A stretch of 64,000 bases of DNA, taken from the NCBI RefSeq assembly GCF_025499515.1, contig NZ_JAMKFA010000005.1, positions 62,001 to 126,000 on the forward strand, in the 5' to 3' direction. This DNA is from Flavobacterium odoriferum. GTDB taxonomy: Bacteria; Bacteroidota; Bacteroidia; Flavobacteriales; Flavobacteriaceae. Positions 52,504 through 61,130 of the stretch are shown here, one piece after another. The notes beneath the pieces were generated by a model, which was not told the DNA's origin, did not search any database, and saw nothing but the letters and a program-made list of their open reading frames with translations. The position numbers were made by a program, and so were the translations under genes. Every line of letters starts with the position of its first letter. The stretch's first letter is position 1.

Positions 52504-53922
52504 TTATAACAATGTTGAAGGACAAACATATGCAGTTTTTGGCAACTGAGTGGTTTTTGCAATTTCATTAAAACCTCCAGAAACATCTACAAAATTATCA
52601 AATCCATTTTGTTTTAGAATAGAAGCTGCAATCATACTTCGATAACCACCTGCACAATAAACTACAAAAGGTTTCTCCTTTGGAAATGCTGTAATATTTG
52701 CCAATAGTTGGTTTAATGGAATGTTTTCAGAATCAATAAGATGCTCTGAATCAAACTCGCTTCTTTTACGAACATCAAACAAAAGTAAATCTTCCGTTTG
52801 AAGTATTTGTTCTAATTGTTCACCTGTAATTCTTCTGAAAGAATCAGTTTGTTTTCCAGCGTTTTTCCAACTATCAAATCCGCCTTCTAAATACCCAATT
52901 GTACCATCATAACCTACTCGCGATAAGCGAATCATACACTCTTCTTCTCTTCCAAAATCGGTTACTAAAAGAATTTTTTGATTTATATCTGATACCATTT
53001 CTCCAACCCAACTTGCAAAACTTCCATCAATTCCAATGTTAATACTATTTGGAATAAACGCTTTTGCAAATTCATTAACGTTTCTTGTATCTAAAATTAA
53101 TGCTTGAGTTTGCTCGGCTATCATTTCAAACTGATCTGCCGTTAAAGGATGTCTAGCTTTTTTCATCACATCATCTAACGATTGATATCCCATTAAATTC
53201 ATGATGACATTTTTTGGAAAATAACCTGGTGGCGTTGTCAATCCGGTTAATAATTCATCCACAAATTCATCTTCAGTCATATCTGGTCGTAACGCATAAT
53301 TGGTACGTTTTTGATTTCCTAAAGTATCTGTGGTTTCCTTACTCATGTTTTTACCGCAAGCGCTACCAGCACCATGGTTTGGATATACAATTAAATCATC
53401 ACTTAAAGGCATGATTTTTTCACGAAGCGAATGAAATAAATATCTTGCTAATTTATCTTGTGTCAAATCTGCAATCACATGTTGTGCTAAATCTGGACGA
53501 CCTACATCTCCAATAAACAAAGTATCTCCAGAGATGATTCCGTGTTCCTTACCGTTTTCATCTATAAGTAAATAAGTCGTACTTTCCATCGTATGACCTG
53601 GCGTATGAAGTACTTTGATTTTGTAGTTTCCTAACTCAAAAAATTGACCATCAGTTGCAACTGTAGCTTCATAATTTGGTTTTGCAGTAGGTCCAAAAAC
53701 AATTTCTGCACCTGTTTTTGCTTTTAAATCTAAATGACCACTAACAAAATCCGCATGAAAATGAGTTTCAAAAACATATTTTATTACTGCATTGTCTTTT
53801 TTAGCTCTATCAATATAAGGTTGTACTTCTCTAAGTGGATCAAAAATAGCAGCTTCACCATTATTTTCAATATAATAGGCAGCATGAGCAATGCAACCTG
53901 TATAAATCTGTTCTACTTTCAT
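52504..53922 (-). CDS. CstB-like persulfide dioxygenase-rhodanese
   Basis: 472 residues. MBL domain (1-240) of the ETHE1 type: ETHFHADFVSGH with His54, His56 and Asp58, HTPGH with His110 and SGDTLF with Asp133. The residue after Asp58 is Phe where most MBL enzymes have His, as expected for mono-iron persulfide dioxygenases. Residues 265-355 form a rhodanese-like domain without a catalytic Cys in the loop (VTDFGREEE), and residues 365-450 an active rhodanese with Cys423 in YCAGGYRS. This three-part layout is that of Staphylococcus CstB, which oxidises thiol persulfides and makes thiosulfate. bshC at the window end fits a bacillithiol persulfide substrate (inference). Confidence 0.88.
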   Translation of the reverse strand: MKVEQIYTGCIAHAAYYIENNGEAAIFDPLREVQPYIDRAKKDNAVIKYVFETHFHADFVSGHLDLKAKTGAEIVFGPTAKPNYEATVATDGQFFELGNYKIKVLHTPGHTMESTTYLLIDENGKEHGIISGDTLFIGDVGRPDLAQHVIADLTQDKLARYLFHSLREKIMPLSDDLIVYPNHGAGSACGKNMSKETTDTLGNQKRTNYALRPDMTEDEFVDELLTGLTTPPGYFPKNVIMNLMGYQSLDDVMKKARHPLTADQFEMIAEQTQALILDTRNVNEFAKAFIPNSINIGIDGSFASWVGEMVSDINQKILLVTDFGREEECMIRLSRVGYDGTIGYLEGGFDSWKNAGKQTDSFRRITGEQLEQILQTEDLLLFDVRKRSEFDSEHLIDSENIPLNQLLANITAFPKEKPFVVYCAGGYRSMIAASILKQNGFDNFVDVSGGFNEIAKTTQLPKTAYVCPSTLL

Positions 53923-53942
53923 GACGTAATTATTTTAAGGTG

Positions 53943-53986
53943 CTAAATTATACCGAATTAAAACATCATAAAATGACAAATATCAT
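53943..53986 (-). promoter_or_regulatory. Promoter and Crp/Fnr-type operator of the CstB-like gene
   Basis: On the plus strand ATGACAAATATCAT (53973-53986) is the same operator type with one mismatch in one arm. On the minus strand TAATTTAG (53950-53943) matches the -7 element at five of six fixed positions. The centre-to-box distance is again 29.5 bp. No -33 TTG is present. Confidence 0.58.
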
Positions 53987-53995
53987 AAATGTAAT

Positions 53996-55114
53996 TTACT
54001 CAGATAAAACCCTATTAATTTGAACAAATCTTTTTGAATAATAAGGTTCTTTAGTAGAAGAAATAATTACACCCGCTTGTACTGAAGAATGAATAAATTT
54101 GATTTCATCTTCTAAAACCTCCGTAATCATTCCAACGTGGTTAATGCTTCCTCTTCCATTAGTAGTAAAAAAAATCAAATCGCCTTTTTGCGCTTGATTT
54201 CTATCTACTCTTACACCAGCTCCAACCGCCATTGAACCAGAAGAACGTGGCAAAGTCATATCGATGTGTTTATACGTTGCAAACATTAAACCCGAGCAAT
54301 CGAAACCTGCACTGGTTGTTCCTCCACCGCGATAACGAGTTCCAATATGTTCAGATGCTTTGGCTATTAAAAATTCAGCTTTTGACATATTCTCTAAAGA
54401 AAGTGGTTTTGCCTCAACTATTTCTTTAGTTTCTGTAGGTACTTTAGCTAATTCTGCGGTTCCAAGTTTAATAATTAATTGATATCCTTCAGGAAGATTT
54501 TCAACTACTTCTTCATTCAACTCTTTTAAATCGTTCAGCTTAATTTTGTATTTTTTTGCAATTTTGTACAAAGTTTCGCCTTTTTGAACGGTATGAATTT
54601 TATTTCCCAATTCATCTTCGCAGTCAATTTGAATTGTATTTACATTTGTATCAGTTTGTATTACAACTGTTTTAGGTTCATCTTTAGCAACTTCAACTTC
54701 ATAATCTTTAATTCTAATTTTGTTCCCAATTTGAATAGCTTCTGGTTTTATATCTGGATTAAGTTCTTTTATTTTTTCTAAGGAAATTTCGTATTTTTTT
54801 GCAATTTTATACAACGATTCTCCTACCTCAACTATATGAAATTCGGTTCCATCTACATTCTTTGAAGTAACTTTTTTCTTTTTATTCTCGGTCTTAGAAT
54901 TCTTGTTTGGAATGAGTAAAACTGTTTTTAATTGTAATAATGTTCCTTTTGTCTTTGGATTCAATTCATAAATATCAGACTCCGTTACTTTATATTTTTT
55001 AGCAATTGAATAAAAAGATTCGCCTTCAACTACAGTATGTTTAATCGTTTTTTGCGAAAAAACCATACTGGTATAGCAGATAAATATAAAAGTAATAAGA
55101 GTTATGAATCTCAT
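53996..55114 (-). CDS. LysM and NlpC/P60 peptidoglycan hydrolase
   Basis: 372 residues. Signal peptide (1-20). Three LysM modules start at HTVVEGESFYSIAKKYKV, HIVEVGESLYKIAKKYEI and HTVQKGETLYKIAKKYKI (about residues 25-70, 90-135, 175-220). The NlpC/P60 domain (about 245-370) has the catalytic Cys273 in FDCSG, His326 in NHVGM and His342 in FIHSS. It should cleave peptidoglycan stem peptides in the periplasm. It lies downstream of the carboxylase operon but behind a terminator. Confidence 0.93.
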   Translation of the reverse strand: MRFITLITFIFICYTSMVFSQKTIKHTVVEGESFYSIAKKYKVTESDIYELNPKTKGTLLQLKTVLLIPNKNSKTENKKKKVTSKNVDGTEFHIVEVGESLYKIAKKYEISLEKIKELNPDIKPEAIQIGNKIRIKDYEVEVAKDEPKTVVIQTDTNVNTIQIDCEDELGNKIHTVQKGETLYKIAKKYKIKLNDLKELNEEVVENLPEGYQLIIKLGTAELAKVPTETKEIVEAKPLSLENMSKAEFLIAKASEHIGTRYRGGGTTSAGFDCSGLMFATYKHIDMTLPRSSGSMAVGAGVRVDRNQAQKGDLIFFTTNGRGSINHVGMITEVLEDEIKFIHSSVQAGVIISSTKEPYYSKRFVQINRVLSE

Positions 55115-55160
55115 AGAAAACTATTTTAGATGGATTGGAGTAAAATTTTGAGTTTGCAAG

Positions 55161-55191
55161 GTAAAAAAAACTCCCATTTTATAGGGAGTTT
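55161..55191 (-). terminator. Terminator of the acyl-CoA carboxylase operon
   Basis: On the minus strand AAACTCCC (55191-55184) pairs with GGGAGTTT (55175-55168), followed by T8. Confidence 0.85.
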
Positions 55192-55206
55192 TAACATTAT
55201 TTTATC

Positions 55207-56748
55207 TTACAACGGAATATTTCCGTGTTTACGTTTTGGTGTATCAACTACTTTATTTTCTAGCATACTGAAAGCTTTAAGTAACTTTCTTCGGGTATCG
55301 CGTGGCAAAATTACCTCATCGATAAATCCGCGTTGAGCAGCGGTATAAGGATTTGCAAACAACTCAGCATATTCTGCCTCTTTTTCTAATAATTTTGCTG
55401 CTGGATCTGCTGCTTCACTAATCTCTTTCTTGAAAATAATTTCTGAAGCTCCTTTTGCTCCCATTACAGCAATTTCAGCACTTGGCCAAGCAAAATTCAT
55501 ATCAGCACCAATATGTTTAGAGTTCATTACGTCATAAGCTCCACCATAAGCTTTACGTGTAATTACAGTAACTCTCGGAACTGTTGCTTCGCTAAATGCA
55601 TATAATAATTTGGCTCCGTGAACAATAATTCCGTTCCATTCTTGGTCGGTTCCTGGTAAGAAACCTGGCACATCTTCTAAAACTAATAACGGGATATTGA
55701 AACAATCACAAAAACGTACAAATCTTGCACCTTTAATAGAAGATTTTACATCTAAACAACCTGCTAAATATTTTGGATTATTAGCCACAATTCCTATACT
55801 TCTACCACCTAATCGAGCAAAACCTACAACTATATTTTCGGCAAAATCTTTATGAATTTCAAAAAAAGAATCTTCATCAATGATATTCGCAATTACATCG
55901 TGCATATCATATGGCTTATTCGCATTATCAGGCACAATAGTGTCTAATTTTTCACGTACTTCGTTACCTAAAACATAAGGCACTTTTGGTGTTGTTTCTC
56001 TATTATTTTGTGGAACATAGCTCAATAATTTTTTAATATCTTCTAAACATTCAATTCCGTTTGGAGAAGTAATATGAGCCACACCTGATTTTGTTGAATG
56101 TGTGCTAGCACCTCCTAATTCTTCTGAAGTAACTTCCTCGTTTGTAACTGTTTTTACCACATTTGGGCCTGTAACAAACATATAACTATTTCCTTCAACC
56201 ATCATGGTAAAATCGGTCATTGCAGGCGAATAAACTGCTCCACCTGCACAAGGTCCAAGTATTGCAGAAATTTGTGGAATAACTCCCGAAGATTGAACAT
56301 TTCTGTAGAAAATATCTGCATAACCACCTAATGATCGAACACCTTCTTGAATACGTGCGCCACCTGAATCATTTAATCCAATCATTGGCGCACCGCTTTT
56401 CAGGGCCATATCCATTACTTTGCAAATTTTTTCAGCATGTGTTTCAGATAATGAACCTCCAAAAACTGTGAAATCTTGAGCAAAAACATAGACAATTCTA
56501 CCATTTATTGTTCCATATCCAGTAACTACTCCATCACCATAATAGATTTCTTTCTCCATTCCGAAGTCAGTAGTTCTGTGGGTTACTAACATACCAATTT
56601 CTTCAAATGAACCTTCATCCAAAAGATACTCAACTCTTTCACGAGCAGTTAACTTCTTTTTAGCATGATGTGATGCAATTCGTTTTTCACCTCCACCTAA
56701 TTTTGCTAGAGCAATTTTATCGTTTAATATTTTTATTTTATCTTCCAT
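55207..56748 (-). CDS. Acyl-CoA carboxylase carboxyltransferase (beta) subunit
   Basis: 513 residues, full length for PccB/AccD5-type carboxyltransferases. Both crotonase-fold halves are present: [20 protein letters not shown] and [12 protein letters not shown] in the first, [26 protein letters not shown] and [12 protein letters not shown] in the second. The N-terminal [20 protein letters not shown] is typical. It uses biotin carboxylated by the product of the next gene upstream to carboxylate propionyl-CoA or a related acyl-CoA. End of the three-gene run. Confidence 0.93.
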   Translation of the reverse strand: MEDKIKILNDKIALAKLGGGEKRIASHHAKKKLTARERVEYLLDEGSFEEIGMLVTHRTTDFGMEKEIYYGDGVVTGYGTINGRIVYVFAQDFTVFGGSLSETHAEKICKVMDMALKSGAPMIGLNDSGGARIQEGVRSLGGYADIFYRNVQSSGVIPQISAILGPCAGGAVYSPAMTDFTMMVEGNSYMFVTGPNVVKTVTNEEVTSEELGGASTHSTKSGVAHITSPNGIECLEDIKKLLSYVPQNNRETTPKVPYVLGNEVREKLDTIVPDNANKPYDMHDVIANIIDEDSFFEIHKDFAENIVVGFARLGGRSIGIVANNPKYLAGCLDVKSSIKGARFVRFCDCFNIPLLVLEDVPGFLPGTDQEWNGIIVHGAKLLYAFSEATVPRVTVITRKAYGGAYDVMNSKHIGADMNFAWPSAEIAVMGAKGASEIIFKKEISEAADPAAKLLEKEAEYAELFANPYTAAQRGFIDEVILPRDTRRKLLKAFSMLENKVVDTPKRKHGNIPL

Positions 56749-56790
56749 TTTCTTTCAATGTGTCAATTAGACAATTTGTCGATGTGTCAA

Positions 56791-58239
56791 TTAATTTGGT
56801 AATCGTAATACTTTTTGATCTTCAAGATATTTTTGCAATGCAACCATAGCGGCAATTTCTGCTTCTGTATCTAATTTTGATTTAAGTTTTTCAGCATCAT
56901 AATAGGCTTTTACAAAACCGGTATCAAAATCTCCAGAACGAAATGCTTCATGCTCCATTACAAACTTTCCGAAAGGCAAAGTAGTTGCAACACCTTCAAC
57001 GTGATAATTATCGATGGCTTTAATCATTAATTCAATAGATTCTTCTCGTGTTTTTCCGTAAGTTACTAATTTGGAAAGCATTGGGTCGTAATAAATTGGC
57101 ACATCCATTCCTTCTTCAATTCCGTTATCCACGCGAATTCCTTCTCCTTCAGGCAATTTATATGTACTTAAAAAGCCAACATTTGGTAAGAAATCATTCA
57201 TAGAATCTTCAGCATAAACACGAAGTTCCATAGCGTGACCGTGAATTTTTAAATCTTCTTGTTTAATATCTAATGCTTCACCACGAGCCACACGTATTTG
57301 CAATTCAACCAAATCTAATCCCGAAATCATTTCTGTTACTGGATGTTCTACTTGTAAACGTGTATTCATTTCTAAAAAGTAGAAATTATGATCTGCATCC
57401 ATTAAAAACTCCACAGTTCCTGCACCAAGGTAATCACAAGCACGAGCAACTTTTACCGCAGCTTCACCCATTTCTTTTCGCTTTTCTGGTGTTAAAATAC
57501 ATGAAGGAGCTTCTTCAACAACTTTTTGATGACGACGTTGAATACTACATTCTCTTTCAAAAATATATAAAACATTCCCATGACTATCAGCCATGATCTG
57601 GATTTCAATGTGTCGTGGTTTGGTTACATATTTTTCAATAAAAACCGAACCATCACCAAAAGCAGAAGTTGCTTCACTAATTGCACGATTCATTTGCGAT
57701 TCAAAATCTTCCTCTTTTTCAACCACACGCATTCCTTTTCCACCACCACCAGCGGATGCTTTTATCAGAATTGGAAAACCAACAGCTTTTGCAGTTTTCT
57801 TTGCTTCTTCCACATCAATAATTGCATGATCCACTCCAGGAACCATTGGAATGTCATATTTCATAACTGCTTCTTTAGCCGCTAATTTACTTCCCATCAT
57901 TTCAATAGCTTTCGATTTTGGTCCGATGAAAATGATGTTGTTTTTTTCGCAAGCTTCAGCAAAAGATGAATTTTCACTTAAAAATCCATAACCTGGATGA
58001 ACAGCATCAACGCCTAAATCATTACAAACTTCAATGATTTTATCACCGCGCAAATAGGATTGACTTGAAGCAGCTTCTCCAATGCAAACGGCTTCGTCAG
58101 CATATTTTACATGAAGTGCATTTCTATCGGCAGTTGAAAAAACAGCTACAGTTTTAATGCCCATTTTTTTTGCGGTTTTCATTACTCTAATGGCAATTTC
58201 ACCGCGATTTGCTACTAATATTTTTTTAATTTCTTTCAT
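56791..58239 (-). CDS. accC: Biotin carboxylase subunit of acyl-CoA carboxylase
   Basis: 482 residues. ATP-grasp biotin carboxylase: KKILVANRGEIAIRVMKTAKKMG, VHPGYGFLSEN, the Gly-rich KASAGGGGKGMRVV, FIEKYVTKPRHIEIQIMAD, ERECSIQRRHQKVVEEAPS and EMNTRLQVEHPVTEM. It carboxylates biotin on the carrier encoded upstream, using ATP and bicarbonate. The partner carboxyltransferase is of the PccB type, so the complex is more likely propionyl-CoA carboxylase than the fatty-acid-initiating enzyme. Confidence 0.92.
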   Translation of the reverse strand: MKEIKKILVANRGEIAIRVMKTAKKMGIKTVAVFSTADRNALHVKYADEAVCIGEAASSQSYLRGDKIIEVCNDLGVDAVHPGYGFLSENSSFAEACEKNNIIFIGPKSKAIEMMGSKLAAKEAVMKYDIPMVPGVDHAIIDVEEAKKTAKAVGFPILIKASAGGGGKGMRVVEKEEDFESQMNRAISEATSAFGDGSVFIEKYVTKPRHIEIQIMADSHGNVLYIFERECSIQRRHQKVVEEAPSCILTPEKRKEMGEAAVKVARACDYLGAGTVEFLMDADHNFYFLEMNTRLQVEHPVTEMISGLDLVELQIRVARGEALDIKQEDLKIHGHAMELRVYAEDSMNDFLPNVGFLSTYKLPEGEGIRVDNGIEEGMDVPIYYDPMLSKLVTYGKTREESIELMIKAIDNYHVEGVATTLPFGKFVMEHEAFRSGDFDTGFVKAYYDAEKLKSKLDTEAEIAAMVALQKYLEDQKVLRLPN

Positions 58240-58249
58240 TATATTTTTT

Positions 58250-58350
58250 GTTTCAAGTTTCAGGTTTTAGGTTAAAAAAGTCTTTGTAAAAGTTTAAATT
58301 GATGTTTACATATAATCACAAACAACAACTTGAAACTTTAAACCTGAAAC
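58250..58350. repeat. GTTTCAAGTTTCAGGTTT inverted repeat
   Basis: The 119-bp gap between the carrier and carboxylase genes carries GTTTCAAGTTTCAGGTTT (58250-58267) and its inverted relative ACTTGAAACTTTAAACCTG (58328-58346), forming an imperfect hairpin. The same 18-mer is found inside the radical SAM gene at 63139-63156 on the other strand. Confidence 0.65.
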
Positions 58351-58358
58351 AATTACTT

Positions 58359-58844
58359 CTATTCAAATTCAACTAATAATTGTCCTTTGTCTACAGCATT
58401 TCCTTTTTCTACAGCAATAGACTTAATAACGCCATCACGTGGTGAAAGGAAACTATTCTCCATTTTCATGGCTTCAAGAATTAATAAAGGGTCATTTTCT
58501 TTTACGGTTTGACCAACTTCTACGCTGATTTCAAGAATTAAACCAGGCATTGGTGCTTTGATTGCATTAACAACTTTGGTTCTTCCGCGCTCAATTCCCA
58601 TACTTTTGATTAATTCATCTAAAGCATCTGAAATTGCAACTTCATAAGTGTTGTTATTGACTTTGATAGTATATTTTTTTGCAATAAAATCTGCTGAAAC
58701 AATTTCGACTTTATAAGGTTTACTATCTTTTAAAACATGAAATTTTGAATCTTCAACACAAATCGCATCGAGTTTTTTAAGGTCGCTTTCGGTAAATTCA
58801 AAAGTATTTGAATTGTTAACTAAAAGCTTATAATTGGCATCCAT
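58359..58844 (-). CDS. Biotin carrier (biotinyl/lipoyl domain) subunit
   Basis: 161 residues. The C-terminal half is a biotinyl domain with IKAPMPGLILEISVEVGQTV and the biotin acceptor Lys127 in EAMKMEN. The N-terminal half (1-80) is a small beta domain of the type that bridges carrier and carboxylase in PccA-like proteins. First gene of the run with accC and the carboxyltransferase gene. A TAAGTTTA box lies upstream on the minus strand. Confidence 0.92.
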   Translation of the reverse strand: MDANYKLLVNNSNTFEFTESDLKKLDAICVEDSKFHVLKDSKPYKVEIVSADFIAKKYTIKVNNNTYEVAISDALDELIKSMGIERGRTKVVNAIKAPMPGLILEISVEVGQTVKENDPLLILEAMKMENSFLSPRDGVIKSIAVEKGNAVDKGQLLVEFE

Positions 58845-58936
58845 ATGAGATTATTTTTAGTTGTCGTAAACTTACGAAAAGAAATCGTTTTCGAAAATGA
58901 TAAATCTCATAAAAATTGTAAAAATGCTATAGCTTT

Positions 58937-61042
58937 TTATCGGTTTAGGTAAACCTTAATTAATTCGAGTAATTTTTGTTTTTGGATAGGTTTAGAGATA
59001 AAATTATTAAATCCTAATTTCTTTATTTTATCCAATTCTTCTTCAAAAGAGTAAGAAGTTTGGGCAATAATAGGAATTGTTGGATTGATTTTTCGAATTT
59101 CGGTAAAAGCCTCATAGCCGTCAAGATTTGGCATTTTTATATCCATTAAAACCAAATCTATTTCTTGATTTGTTTTGCAAAATTCAACAGCTTCTACTCC
59201 ATCTTTTGCACGAATAATCTTGAAATTATAACTTTTTAAAATATTTTCGATGAGTAAAAAATTAATGTTATCGTCTTCAGCTACTAAAATAATTTCCTCT
59301 TTTCCTAAATTTGTATTAACTTTTATTTCAGGAACAATTTCTTTTTTGGTTTCATTCTCATTGGCATAATTGAGTGGAATTGATACAAAAAATGTAGAAC
59401 CAACACCTTCTTGAGAAGTAAAATTAATTTTTCCTCCAAGCATATCAACATACGCTTTTGAAATTGCTAAACCTAAACCAAGACCTTCATTTGCTGAAAT
59501 TCCTTTCGCATTTATTTTACTAAATCGCTTAAAAATATTTTCTTGAAAGGCTTTCGGAATTCCTATTCCAGAATCTTTTACACTGAAATTAATCTTGTTG
59601 CTTTTTTCGTCAACTTCATAATCTAAAATAACAAAACCTTCTTCAGTAAACTTATAGGAATTGTTCAATAGATTGGTAACAACTTCACCTAATTTAACTT
59701 TATCAGAAATAATTTGCTTTTTAATCTGCTGTTCAGGTTTTACTAATTTAAAAGCTACTTTTTCATTACTATATAACTTTTCATACGATAGAAAAATCTG
59801 TTGGATGAACTCATCCAAATCAAAAGGCTGCAAATTTGGTTTAATTAATTGAGAATCTATTTTGGACATTTCCACCAAATCGTCAATGATTTCTAAAAGA
59901 TTTTTACCACTTTGTTGAATTACTTTTATGTATTCATTTCTTTCTTTATCAGACAATTGCGAATTAGAAAGCAAATCAGAAAAACCTAAAACAGCATTCA
60001 TTGGAGTTCTAATTTCGTGCGACAAATTCATTAAAAAAGCAGATTTTAATTTATCGCTTTCTTCGGCTTTATTTTTAGCAATTTCTAATTCTTTTGTTTT
60101 TGCTTGATTTTCTTCAAATAGTTTTCCGATGTATCTAAATTCTCCTTTAATATTTTTTAAAGATTGAATCGAACTTGCATCACCGGTTTTTAATATTTTC
60201 TTAATAAAGCTCAAAGGCAATTTAGACCATTTATTTGCGTAATAATAATAGATAACCCAAGATAAAATTAAGGCAATGGTAATAACTATTAAGATGTATT
60301 TTGTTATCCAAAAATCGATATTAAAAGCTCTTTTATAAATTAGATGCTTAATAACTTTATTGTTATAATCTTTTAATGGCATCACTAAATAAACAGCTTT
60401 CGATTTTACTTCTGGATGCTTAAAAAAATCGATATTTGATGTACTTATTTTTTCAAAATTGGCAAAATACTCATTGTCTAATAATCTTGCCATAAAAAAA
60501 CAGCCTGATGGTTTTGTTTTATTTTTATAAGGATCATCTGATGGATGAATGGTTGCAGCACAGATTTCTACAACTCCTTCAGGTATTTTTAAATAAAATT
60601 TATCAACTTTTTTCTTTAATAATTTATCAATTGCTTCTTGCGGAATAAATTTTACGGTCTTAATTTTTGGTGAAGAAACTTTTGTTATAAAATTACCTTT
60701 AGTATCATACACACAAACATATTCAACTTTATAAGTATCCAAAACATTGGCAACCGATGAATTGAACCATTTGATATCTTTTGTTTTTACAAAATCAACA
60801 AATTCATCCCAATAGGTTATTTCGACTGCTAAAGAAGTGTAATTTTCGGAATTTAATTTAACTAACGAATTGATTTCGTTTTTGTAGATTTTATTACTTG
60901 AGTCATAAATTTCTTTCTCTTGTACTTTCATATAATAGTACAATGAAGCTACTAAGACTAACAAAGCAAAAGACATCAGCGAAAGCAAGCTAATTACTCT
61001 TGTATAGGTAGAATCAACATTTTTAGAGAAAAAAAACTTCAC
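58937..61042 (-). CDS. Hybrid histidine kinase with CHASE4-like sensor
   Basis: 701 residues. Membrane helices at about 15-37 and 247-268 enclose a periplasmic sensor (40-245) with the CHASE4-type segment AVEITYWDEFVDFV. Then come a dimerisation domain with His342 in NLSHEIRTPMNA, an ATPase domain (SGIGIPKAF, EGLGLGLAISKAYV) and a receiver domain with Asp634 in LVLMDIKMPNLDG. Phosphoryl transfer to a separate output protein is expected. No response-regulator gene is adjacent. Confidence 0.92.
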   Translation of the reverse strand: MKFFFSKNVDSTYTRVISLLSLMSFALLVLVASLYYYMKVQEKEIYDSSNKIYKNEINSLVKLNSENYTSLAVEITYWDEFVDFVKTKDIKWFNSSVANVLDTYKVEYVCVYDTKGNFITKVSSPKIKTVKFIPQEAIDKLLKKKVDKFYLKIPEGVVEICAATIHPSDDPYKNKTKPSGCFFMARLLDNEYFANFEKISTSNIDFFKHPEVKSKAVYLVMPLKDYNNKVIKHLIYKRAFNIDFWITKYILIVITIALILSWVIYYYYANKWSKLPLSFIKKILKTGDASSIQSLKNIKGEFRYIGKLFEENQAKTKELEIAKNKAEESDKLKSAFLMNLSHEIRTPMNAVLGFSDLLSNSQLSDKERNEYIKVIQQSGKNLLEIIDDLVEMSKIDSQLIKPNLQPFDLDEFIQQIFLSYEKLYSNEKVAFKLVKPEQQIKKQIISDKVKLGEVVTNLLNNSYKFTEEGFVILDYEVDEKSNKINFSVKDSGIGIPKAFQENIFKRFSKINAKGISANEGLGLGLAISKAYVDMLGGKINFTSQEGVGSTFFVSIPLNYANENETKKEIVPEIKVNTNLGKEEIILVAEDDNINFLLIENILKSYNFKIIRAKDGVEAVEFCKTNQEIDLVLMDIKMPNLDGYEAFTEIRKINPTIPIIAQTSYSFEEELDKIKKLGFNNFISKPIQKQKLLELIKVYLNR

Positions 61043-61130
61043 ATCGAGTTGAATTAGATGTTAAATTTATACTTTTTTTTCAATAAAAATAAAATATTAA
61101 ATAAAAAACAATCACTATTTAGTAAAAATT

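Noticed and set aside
57273..57885. Plus-strand open frames opposite accC
   Set aside because: They overlap a strongly conserved biotin carboxylase gene, lack promoters and have no protein-like composition.
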